NCBI GenBank assembly: GCA_031213475.1
Contig: JARUPZ010000009.1
Span: forward strand, 3,001,001 to 3,065,000
Length of the DNA: 64,000 nucleotides
Direction of reading: 5' to 3'
Origin: Nereocystis luetkeana
Lineage: Eukaryota > Sar > Phaeophyceae > Laminariales > Laminariaceae
A program made the translations under genes and the position numbers. The notes beneath the pieces are model-generated. The model was not told where the DNA came from, did no database searches, and saw nothing but the letters and a program-made list of their open reading frames with translations. Below are positions 1 to 10,500 of this stretch, one piece after another. How positions within the stretch are numbered: position 1 is the first letter of the stretch; every line of letters starts with the position of its first letter.

Positions 1-884
1 GCTAACTTCACTGCCTGTTGTCTGTACCGGTACATGGCTGCTGCCGTGTGCTGACGAGTGTAGCTATGCTACTGTGCTGTGCCTCGCGCTGATATTTGAG
101 CAGAGCAGGACGAGTAGATTCATTTTCGTCGCAGGCTCGAGGCTTGAGCCCTGCTTGATGGCGCCCGAAATTGGGATCTTGAGCCCTGAACCAAGCCATA
201 TTTTGTCATCGTGCTATGAATAGTATACGTTCTGGGTGATACTCTATTTTGAGTGATTTGCCTGCAGATTGATGGTTGTTGGCATGATGGCTGATAGCTG
301 AATGCATCATTTCTGGAATTCTGCTTTTTTGCTTGATGTAATACATGCATACACGACCGAACGAAAATTCACAAATGTTTTCGTTGTAGGCAATACATTA
401 GTGGGTACTGCTGTAGTACGGGGTGTTCTATGCCTATGTTGTAGGTGATAATCCGGCCTGCCCCGTCGCGGCATTGTAGCGATGCGAGGGCCCATAGTCA
501 TGATGGAGGACCGGCCACGCATGATATCGATTACACCCCCTGCCCCCCTTCTGTTTGCAATGCCAAGTATGGGTACGGGGGGCCATGTATGTGTTATACT
601 ATACTCGCCCTGGGCTTCTTCCATCGTGATTCGTGAGTGATTTTTTCCAACCCGTTTCGCTTGGCGGTGGAAGACTACTGTCGCAGGAAAGCTTAAAAAT
701 GGATTTCGTGGCATATTTGAAACTATACTGAAGACGTACGTACGCACGTAATGCGGGATTGGAATCTGTTGTATGCAAGGCCGACCGCACTAGACTGGGC
801 CTGGAACGGCATTGAGGTTTCCCGATGCCGTTTGAGTGGATTGACGTAGTGCATTCCCTATAGCGAAGATACATGGGATTGGTG
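1..884. other. No gene seen
   Basis: Open frames here are short and overlap on both strands, and none resembles a known family. No repeat shared with the rest of the window was noticed. Confidence 0.5.
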
Positions 885-1740
885 GTTGGGGGAGAAGGAG
901 AATTTGATCTTCTGAAAGGAGTTGATTTTTATATTTTTTTGAGATTTGAGGATTTGAATTTTCATTCTCTTAGGTTTGAGGAGTCGATTTGTGATTTTCT
1001 GACGTTTGAAAAAAATGGTTTTTTCCTTCCTGAGATTTTGAGGGGTTGATTTTCTTTCTGAGATTGATTATTTATTGGGAGAGAGTTGAGGTGTTGAGTT
1101 TTTTCTTTGAGGCTTGAGCAGCTCATTTTCGATTTCCTTAGGTTTGATGAGTTGATTTTTCCTTCCCTGAGAGTTGAGGAGTTGATTTTTATTTCCCGAG
1201 ATTTGAGGAGTAGGCTAGCGATTTTCAGACATTGACGGTCTTGATTTCTGCATTGCTGGGATTTGAGAAGTTGAAGTTTATATATTGCTGAGATTGGAAA
1301 CTCTGGTATGTTTTTTTTCTGAGTTTTGAGTCGTTCTTATTCGACCTACTGAGAGATTGAAGCTCTGACGTCTGAGTTTTCACATATGAGATTTAATTTC
1401 GCATCCTTCTGAGATTTGAGACATTGTTACTTACACTTTCGAGATTTGGCTAGATGGTTTTTATATCTTTCCATGATTTGTGATTTTTTTGTTGTGAACT
1501 CGAGATTTCACTACAATTATACCCCGAGATTGAGCTTGAGATATTTTACTTGGGATTGCTCTTCTCCGTGGCAAGTTTTCCTGTTTGGAGCACATGAAGC
1601 TGAGGTCCGGAACACTGATTTTTGATATTTTCATGCCAAGATTTGAGGCATGAGATTTTGGTTTGAGGCGTTGGTGATCTTGACTTATCATGTTTGGGAA
1701 AATAACTTGCAACTGGGTTTTGGTATTTTGGCCTATCACC
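885..1740. repeat. Degenerate minisatellite, gagatttgaggagttga type
   Basis: A unit of roughly 30 to 60 bases built on the phrase gagatttgaggagttgattt recurs more than a dozen times with many substitutions and variable spacing, for example near 935, 970, 1030, 1085, 1145, 1170, 1200, 1260 and 1390. The tract is T- and G-rich on the plus strand. The decay implies age. No coding function is supported. Confidence 0.75.
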
Positions 1741-3730
1741 ATGGTATTTCATCATGAGCGATGTTTGGTTATCCTGTTCACCAAGTAGAGAACAGAGGGG
1801 ATGCTGGAAGTGCTCACGTACTCGGTGTGGGAACACATGTGTAACGTTATTTGGGAGCTCCGAACAGGAAATAAGCGTGTTACTGTGGGGAGCATTCGGC
1901 GGGTTGTGGCATGTTCCGTCCGCCACTTGACTTTCTCGCTCGATTTTAGGCCATCTCTTATGGGAGTGTTTAGAAAACCGAAAAAATACCCGAAACTGTG
2001 TTTTATACGTGCTTTCACGTATTTTAGACCAGGAGTCCGACCGAATCAGATTCGCTCTTCTCATAATACTTGCAATATTTTGGGGAGAGGTATATAGACC
2101 CGTTTTTCTTTCCTTCAGGGGTGTCGTTCGGGGTTTTTACGATGTTGTCATTTTTAGACAAAACAATCAACACGGCATTTTCAGATACATATCTACGTTT
2201 CAGCCGAAAAAATAGCGCTTCTTTTTCAGATAAATCGCGTCCGAAACTGAATAGAGGAAACTGGAGTGTATCGACAATTTTCAAAAATGATATCTTGAAG
2301 AAACGGCAATCGGCGTTGCATGCCCATAGCAAAATGACTGGTGGCACTTCAAGAGAAGCTGGCCCGATTCGTCCGTTTCCTTGTTCCAACACGCCTGCGA
2401 AGGTGCTGAAACCTCGATTTCGAGAAACCAAAACCAGTTTGCCATATGAGATGGTCTTACCTTCCTTTTCTTGTGTGTTCTATGTGGATAATATAAATAT
2501 ATGTTTATGTACCCTATGAGAATTCTATACTTTGTGCGTGCCCGGCTATGAACAGGCTCAGGCTCGGCCCATCATATCAGTGACTGTTCCGGACAGTCAA
2601 CTCTAGCGGCATTCGATGATACCACTAGACCACCCGGGCATGAATGAACAGCTAACACAGGGCTGCACTTCTCATATTTGCGGTCCCAACACCTGGGCAC
2701 CAACAAGAGTAACTTCCAAAAGAGTGTTCGGCGAGGGTTTTCCTGTGATCCGGTTTTCTTTTTTCTTACCATCTCATATTCTTCACCTTCGCCCTTTGTT
2801 TCTCTCCCCCTCCCCTATTGATAGTCGTAACTCAGACCCGGGTTCACATAGTAGGCTCTCCCGCCCCCTCGAACAGCACGATACGTTGCCTTCTTTTTTT
2901 TATCGCAAGAAGCCTTCAGCCTGTACCGAAGGATGACGGAGGTATTTCCTTGGGAAAAATTCCCTACCCGGCTCTTCAGCGACGGTTCGGCACGGCCTCA
3001 TCAATACCCTACCGCAACACTCCGGTAAGATTCGGCACGAGATCGCCAGAGGTACCCGACACCTCGGTTATTCCGGATATAGCCCCACCAATACCCCGGG
3101 GACCGATACATACCCGACCGAAAACGCCCTTGGAAAAAAAAAACTTGCGTATCGCATACCGTGATAGTCGCCCGTGAAATAATTACAGAGGCCTGTACAA
3201 GCGGAAAACAAACCGAACACGCAGCATCCCTTCTGGTTGTGTGACAAGGTACCGTCTACCTTTTCGAAACGTTCTTCCTCCTCGGGGTCGTCTCTCCACG
3301 CGAAATACGCCTCGTACGCGTCCCGATTTCCGGCAAGAAACTTCAGGTGTTTGGCGAGGGCTTCCGGGCCAGAGAAATCCGACGCCTATACGAAGGAGGG
3401 GGGGTAGAGAGACGGGGAGGGGGGAGGGAAGGACCATAAGCCACGAACAGGTAATCCTCAGTCTGTGACCCAGGGGCGAGCGAGAAAAAGCAAAAATCGA
3501 CAGATCACTTTCATTTTTGAGTCCCACCCAGGGGAGAGGGGGGGGGGGGGGGGGGGGGTCCGAAAATCAAGTAAAACAACACTGATGAATAAATGCGGTA
3601 TTCAAGTTTTGACAATAATGCCAACCCGCTAGTTCGTTTTTAATTCCGACTTGGTGGCGAGTGTGACTCCGTTCTCTCTTCCTTTCTCGTATACCCCCCA
3701 CTGCAATGTACAAACAGGAGCGTACATCTC
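1741..3730. other. Non-coding stretch with repeat fragments
   Basis: No recognisable gene. It contains one copy of a dispersed repeat (2772-2885, listed separately) and a poly-G tract of about 19 bases near 3540. A tRNA-like A-box phrase lies on the minus strand near 2605-2640, without a convincing tRNA fold. Confidence 0.45.
2772..2885 (+). repeat. Dispersed repeat family J, copy 1
   Basis: A pyrimidine-rich segment (tctctcc..ctattgatagtcgtaac..gacccgggttcacat..gctctc) recurs with moderate divergence at 40558-40670. No terminal repeats seen and family unknown. Confidence 0.5.
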
Positions 3731-3732
3731 AG

Positions 3733-3881
3733 TCAAATTCTACGTAGCTTGTCACTGAAACGGACATGTAGTAGTCCTAAACGGGTTGATAACCCTCTTA
3801 GTGGTGCAGTCCCGTTTCGGGGACAAACTACTTCGAATTTGTGCGGTTTGTCCCTTAAAATGGGACTGCAGTCCTGAAAGG
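3733..3881. mobile_element. Family B MITE (full copy plus adjoining half copy)
   Basis: 3793-3881 is a family B palindrome beginning CCCTCTTAG and containing the GTCCCGTTTCGGGGACAAAC arm and its inverse. Immediately left, 3733-3786 resembles the right half of another, older copy, and a TTAA-like TTGATAA lies between them. Either one element inserted at the border of another or it is a partial tandem duplication. Confidence 0.65.
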
Positions 3882-3889
3882 ATTGACTC

Positions 3890-5090
3890 GTTAACAATAC
3901 TACCTGATTACAGCATAGCCCGCCAGCAACAAACGATAGTAGTCTGAGCAAGCTTTAAAACCTTAGCGTGACACCATCCTTGTTTGGCCTTGAGCATAGG
4001 CTATTATTTAGGACTTATCTATATCGCTCGCTGTTCAGCACGATTGCTGGATCCGATTTTCTTTTGGCGTCCAACAAAAATCGAGCCTTACCTGGTAGGT
4101 TGTTTCTACCTCGTGGGACTATACCGTCCTGCAAAAACAGACTTACAGTCAGAGTCGCGCTACGGTACGGGTTGAACCTCAAGGCCGCTGACGGAGCTCG
4201 TCAACAGAGAACCTACCCGAATCCCTTCGGATCCCACGTTGTGTTTTTCATAGCATTCGTCAGATTGTGTGCTAACTACATTGTTCGACAGTGTTAACAG
4301 TTTTCGCGGGATGCCCAACCCATGAGATCGTGGTTCGAACTAAATTGTTCCATAATTTTTACAGCATTCGTCAGACCCCCAACCCTTGAGGTTGTGGTCC
4401 ACAACGCTGCTACATAGATATATATGTAAGCCATGCGGCTGTGTACGGGTGTACGGGGCTTAGCGTATAGCTACAGCAGTGGTACTCTTTGCATCAAAAT
4501 CGGATGTTGAGTAAAGAGAGAGATGCATACGTACCAGCTGGTGAACACAAACACGACAGCAGTGTACGTAGGAGCACAGCTGTCTGCACGTACCGCCTGT
4601 GATTCTACGCACGATAACGTCTAGGTGGGGGCGGTGGACTCGAGCTCGTACAGTGTGCACGCGTAAGCTCTGCTAGTAGTAGCAGGGCCACCGATAGGAG
4701 GTGCGCTTTATGGTGCCGCTGTGATGTGTGCGGCGCGTATGCTGGTTTTTCGAAGACACAGACATGTTTTACTTGCTATACCACCACTGGAGCGAAGGGG
4801 GTACCTACAGAGCACTGGCGGACAACATCAAAGCCCATGCTTTCGCGATAGGCTTGGAGGGGGGGATTACCTGTCTGGGTTTCGGTATGAGGTGCATCAT
4901 AGTTTGCGAGAATAACGAGGGGTGCGAGACATCGGGCGCGAAACTCAGCTTGTGCTCCGAACTCGAAGCAAATCGACGCGTGACACCACGTTTTGAGGGG
5001 CGTGTTTTTTCCGCGGAGGCTTTGTCATTGTCCGTGTACCGACCGAGGAGCAACATGCAGACTTTCACACCGCCAACAGATTATGTACAG
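3890..5090. other. No recognisable gene
   Basis: A 128-codon plus-strand frame (4728-5114) and a shorter opposing frame are open, but neither has a recognisable domain, signal or splice context. A small repeated phrase (cattcgtcaga) occurs at about 4255 and 4364. Confidence 0.4.
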
Positions 5091-5350
5091 GTCATTGATT
5101 CCCAAAGTTCATGATCTAGATCTGTCACACAAGGCAGATATATTTCCAATAGATCTTGTACGATCTAGCTCATGTTGCCGAGTGGGACCCGAATATAATC
5201 TGCATGCTCTACTATCAATCATAGCACATGTACCTGGATTGGATATGTAAACATTGCAGATCATGCGCAACCTTTCACAACGGCATGAGAGGAACTACTG
5301 TAGATGATCTATCTGTAGACAGGTCAGATAGATCACGATATGTCTGATCT
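5090..5350 (+). repeat. Dispersed repeat family D, copy 1
   Basis: About 250 bases beginning ttgattcccaaagttcatg and ending near gatagatcacgat, closely related to 13457-13687 and more distantly to 19395-19520 and 35787-35905. Compared with the 13.5-kb copy, this copy carries an extra CTGTA after a TA near 5295, which is discussed as a footprint. No terminal inverted repeat was found. Confidence 0.7.
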
Positions 5351-6409
5351 GGGCGGGATTCCTGGCAAGGCCACTCAGCAGCGAGGCTTTTGGCCTTCAC
5401 CGGACTTTGTTATGGAAACTTGATTGACTTTCGAGTTGGGAGGATTTATATCTTGGAGACATTCAGACCGGGGAAAACCGTTGAGCCGATTTCAGAGAGG
5501 ATGCTCTCTTAACCTGGCAATGCAAAATAATGGGATGTCGAGGGAATTGAAAGGTTTGCGATCCTACATTTCGTCTTTGTGATTGGGATGTTTTCAATTT
5601 TGATACTCGAGATTCTGGATCTTAGTGCTTGATTGTGAAACTGAGATTTGTAATATAGATTATGGGGCTTAGTGTTAGGAGTAGTTTTTTTAGTGATGAT
5701 GCCGATATATTGCGATGCTTTATAGCCACGGCGCTTACTGTGCGAGGGAGGTATTGGTCGATAGGGTTTTGAGCTAGCTCGGTATATCTGAGTTGACACC
5801 ACCAGACGTACATTGTGTCGCGCAGTCCCCAACACAGAGCAGGGAGGATGTTGGTTGTGCTTGTCATATTATACAGGTGCGACGGCGGTTGGAGATATTG
5901 CAGAAAATCGCATACCTGGTACATGATAAAGATATATTGTAGTGGGACATCGGGAGCCTCGGCGGAAACAAGGTGTGTCTTTCGCCGTCTATTTTATGGC
6001 GATGTGTTCCTTGGTTCTGACTGCTGCCTCCTGTGCTGTACCATGAATATGGATAAACCCCCAATACAGACTCCACAAGTAGACGTCTGGACTCTTGCAA
6101 AAGAGCAGGAAAGGCATTTGGAGTAAGCTTGATGTTGCCATACAGTAGTCCCCAAGGACGAAACGTCGGCATACGTACTTGAGAAGTATTGTCTTCCATA
6201 TGGGTTTTGAAGGTACCGTAGTACGAACTGAGGGTCCTTCCTATGTATTGTACTATTGTACCAGTTGTTGCTCCCCAGTCTTTACTCGGTGGCGCTCGTC
6301 AGTCAGGGGCGTCGTAGCATACGTTATTAACCCTTTTCTGACACCGGGACAACGACCAAAACAATGGTTGATAACTTTGGTGTTGCCGTCAAATCGTATC
6401 CAATACGAT
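5351..6409. other. No recognisable gene
   Basis: Short overlapping frames only. A few phrases resemble the decayed gagatttg-type repeat near 5580-5660. One TACCTGGTA 9-mer lies near 5911. Confidence 0.4.
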
Positions 6410-6560
6410 CAGCGTGAGCACCCCCCGAAGTACGGATAGCATCATGTCGCGCCCGTGCCGTACGACTCCTTGCATCAACCATCCTAACCCGGGCACCAAC
6501 CATTGCATGATTTTCCCCCCCAAATCGCGCAGTGGCCGTTGTTGTAATCGCCATTGTTCG
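6410..6560 (-). repeat. Dispersed repeat family G, copy 1
   Basis: The segment containing ccgtacgactccttgcatca followed by a gggcacca motif is shared with 8120-8270, 11045-11140 (opposite orientation) and 41800-41900. The minus strand reads ggttgatgcaagg. The family is short and its ends are unclear. Confidence 0.55.
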
Positions 6561-7320
6561 TTGTCAAGTTTCTCTTCTGAAGTCACCACGAGGGTTAAAC
6601 GCGCAACGAGTACTCGTGTGACACACCCGCCGGTACTGTTCGTTGTACGTCATGCGGTAGTGTACGTTAGTACCTACAATGACCAATACTCGTAAATGTT
6701 GCCGCTGTTGGACTTTTAGTGACTTGTCTGTTGAGATCGCAGCGGATTCTTAGAGTGAAAGAACCATGACGACAGCCACCAGCTTTAATTCACGTTTTCA
6801 ACGCAAGTCTATCGTTGGCGCGCTCCGACCTACAGTAGTATCTGCTATGTCCAACACGCACCGATACTCTGCTGATGCAGAGCTGTGGACGTAAGTTTGT
6901 GATCCCACGACATATATGTAAGATGTTGCTGCCGTTCTGCCGTCCTACTGACTTGATTTACGCTGCTGATCATTCTGACCATAGGTTACGGTTGGGGTTG
7001 ATGACCACTCAGGTATAGGACACGATGATATTCGACCGCAAAATAGTGATTGGCGTATGTCAGACGGATGGAATATCTCAAAACGATACACATCTCCACA
7101 CATCCCCAAAACGGGCAGGCCCCGAGGGCACAGAAAGGCATTCGAGACCATTGTCGATACCGACCATCGGTCGTCGTATGAACCGAAACGATAGTCGACG
7201 GCGATACAGCAGTCGAGCCTATACCATAGACCCCGTTGATTGCCGTGCTCTGCATCGCCCTCGCACGTGGTGTGCTATTCCACACTAACACCTACATAAA
7301 GCCTTCAAATATTCCGTCCA
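6561..7320. other. Sequence downstream of the fucosyltransferase gene, no gene seen
   Basis: This lies 3' of the minus-strand GT10 gene. If that gene has a further C-terminal exon it would lie here, but no convincing one was found. No polyadenylation signal could be assigned. Confidence 0.35.
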
Positions 7321-7324
7321 CATC

Positions 7325-7542
7325 CTAGACACAATCAGATTTAATCAGATTGGCGGTGTAGAACCAGCAAAAATACGAATATACGTCGTTGTCTACACCG
7401 TAATCTGTCAGGTGTGTTGTTTCTCGCCTTGACAACGGAGCCCTTTGGCACGTACTGGTCGACGTTTTTGGCCCCCCAGTACACAGGGAGGGTTCCCGAC
7501 TGGAGGCCGTTGTACACCTTCTCCGTCACGTAGTCATCCACC
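7325..7542 (-). CDS. GT10 fucosyltransferase, terminal exon with a frame break
   Basis: The exon follows the acceptor GATGCAG and begins in phase 2, completing the Q of AFENNDQ. It encodes VDDYVTEKVYNGLQ, SGTLPVYWGAKNVDQYVPKG and SVV, the donor- and acceptor-binding core of GT10 enzymes. The open frame then becomes unlike the family (KARNNTPDR). A different frame a few codons on reads LTDYGVDNDVYSYFCW up to a TAG at 7325-7327, which fits the usual family pattern of a YL..L..ND..Y..Y..W ending. The two parts therefore seem separated by an indel around 7400-7430. About five expected residues also appear to be missing there. A sequencing error, a real mutation or an unusual GC-type splice site (AAG then GCGAGA) could each explain it. 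Confidence 0.8.
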
Positions 7543-10500
7543 CTGCATCACGAATGTCGGAAGGAAGCGGCGGGTAGCTTGGTGTTGCGATTGGTGGCAG
7601 TGGCCATGCTAGTGGTGGTGGTAGTGGTGGTGTTGCTGCTGATGTTAATAATGGTGGTGGTCGTCGCGGGGGTGATGGCCCTGCTGTTGCTGTTATTGGC
7701 TGGCGATGGTTGTTGGTGGACGCGGCGTGTTGCTGTTGATCAAAATGAGAAAAAAAAAAAAAAAAAATGTCTTGATCCTGAAAAACAGGATAAAAAAAGG
7801 GGCGTACACAATTGGTACTTGAAAATACCTGAAATATCAAGCTTGACCAAGTACATTTTAACAGGGGATATCATGCTGTTCTACACGTCCAACTGCATAC
7901 CTTCTGCGCGCAAACGGCCTAACACACACAGCCCAATACGAACGACCAGACTGGTATACAATACGTACATGAACGTGACAATCAACCAGTCCGCATCGGA
8001 AAGAGCACACGATCGATCTATGCCATCGGATTTTCACCCCCCCCTCGGACCCCAAGATAGCGAGTAGTAAAACAAAAAAGGTTGGTGTCTTTTTTAACCA
8101 TATACGAGCAGATTGAGCGCCCCGCAGTACGCGTGAGGCCATGGTGCGCCCGTGCCCGTACGGCTCCCTTGCATCAACCATTACAACTCGGGCACCAACT
8201 ACTGTGTCGTCCCTCAAACCACGGAGAGGGCGTTGCTAGTTTCGTCCGTGTTTTTCCCTCTGATTTCTCGAGAGCGATACTCTTCCGTTTAGATGTGTAG
8301 TGCAGGATCTGTAGAGTGCATGCAAGGCCCAACCCAGAAAGCCCGTGTTTACAATAGATATAAAATGGGAACCTGTTAGAGCTATCTCCTATCGAGTACA
8401 CCCCCCCCCCCCCGCTCCCCCCCCCTCCCATCCGGCAACATGAGCTTGACAAAAACACAGGTCGGTCATACAGAGCAGGCATATCTCAGCGCTGAACGAC
8501 ATAAGAGTATGACGTGACGTGGGGATCTATGATATTTCGGACGTAGCTTTCTCCACTCACTGGTCGTTGTTCTCGAATGCCAAGAGGAACTTGTAACGCC
8601 CGAGGACTTCGACCTTGTTCTCCTGCCGGTTCGTCGCTCCGGAGCCTTTCACCAGTATCGGTTCTGCCCTGTTGGCCAGCGAAATGACGACGGCGGTCGG
8701 GAATGTTCCAAGACGTCGACACGTATTATATTTTTACAGCACGGACACGCACCGTGAACACAGACCCTACAGCACAATCAGTGCCTGCGGCATCGTATAG
8801 AAAACATGCACGACTACAATAAAGGCAGTGCATGCAGCGCATGAAGAACATACAGCGCATACAATTCATACAGCAGATGCACCTCCAGCGCATACAATAC
8901 GTATAGTAAATACGACGCAATCGGTACTCACGGTGGTGCCTAGAGTACACGCGGCACGCAGAGCACACGAAGCACATACAGCACATACGACGCAAAGAGT
9001 ATTACACTGCATATGCCAGGCACAGTAGTACATACAACACGTACAACACATGCAGTACGTACAGCACATGCTGCATATATCACATACAGTACGTGCGGTA
9101 CAGTGCATACATAACATACAGCGCATACGGCTGATACAATACACCCACATGTACTGTAGTACAGTACATGCAGCGCATACAGCACATACAATACACACGG
9201 CTAGTACAATAAATCCAGCTATTGCGGCACATACAGCACACACCGAACTACAGTACATCAAGCACACGAAGGGCGAACAATGATACCAGGTACAACATAT
9301 GCAGCACATACAGCACATACAGCACATAGAACACATAGAACACATGCAGCAGACAGCACATGCACCACATACAGCACATACAGCAATACACAATACGTAC
9401 AGCACACACATACAAACACATAGACCCGACGCGCGATAGAAAAACGCCCTGCAGGAACCTGGGTTGTAGTAAGTACATCAGTCCTGGGACGGGAGATAGT
9501 TAATGCGTAGACTAACCTCTAGACGGAATAAAAATGCGCTACAAGAGACGGCTAAATCACGAATGTCAAGGAGATGGCAGTTTTGGGCGTCGTCAATCGC
9601 GACTTTAGGGACTCCTACCCTAAAAATAGTACATTATGCCTACAACTCATTACTTTAAGAACTCCCACGCTAGAACCAATACATGAAGCCCACAAAACGC
9701 CTCATAACCTTAAGCACTCCCACGCTAGAACTACAGTAGTTCATTACGCCAGTAGACCGCCTCACTTTATGAGCTCCCACAATAAACCTAGTGCGTTAAC
9801 CCTATTAGCATACCGCCTCATAACTTCAAGAACTCCCACGCTAGAACCACTGCGGCGCATTACGCCCATCGAACGCCTCATGACTTTAGAAGCTCCCACA
9901 CTTAAAATAGTACACTAGTCCTAGACCGCCGTCTGTCATCGGTCTGAACTACCGTGTCCTGGTATGTTTACACAGGTCAAGCCCGGCTAGACATACACAA
10001 GTATCAATAGCGAGCAAAAACCTGTTGTGCAGGCAGCCGCCAAAGGAATGCACCGTGGTGTGCTTCATGAGCTGCTTCATGTACTCCATTCGCTTCCTGG
10101 CGCCTGCCGCGTCGCAGTTGGATACGAACGCCGCTGTGGCGTCTGGAGAACCGAACCCGTCCTTTTCCTTTTGAAGACGAACAATAACACAGCAAAACGA
10201 AACAAAACAAAACAAACGAAACGAAACGACATGAAATGAAAAGAAAGGAAAGGCAAACTGGAACCAAAACGTAAGGAAGCAAACCAAACAAAAAGTGGAA
10301 CCGAACCAAACCAAACCAAACCAAAGGTGCAAAGAAATCATACCAAACCAGACAAAACCAAACCAAAGAGGGAGTAGAACCGAACCGAACCAAACGAAAG
10401 GTGCTACGAAATCGAACCAAACCAAACCAAGCCAACACCGAAACAAGCGAAACGAACCGAAACGAAGCTAGCGGAACAAAGCAAGCCAGACAAAGCTGAA

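Noticed and set aside
2600-2640. tRNA on the minus strand with an A-box-like tggtctagtggtatcat
   Set aside because: The expected T arm has a non-consensus loop and no acceptor stem could be paired.
4728-5114. 128-codon plus-strand frame as a possible gene
   Set aside because: No domain, no splice context, an opposing open frame, and the 3' part runs into dispersed repeat D.
8866-9411. 181-codon Cys-rich minus-strand frame
   Set aside because: It is a direct translation of the CACATACAG satellite.
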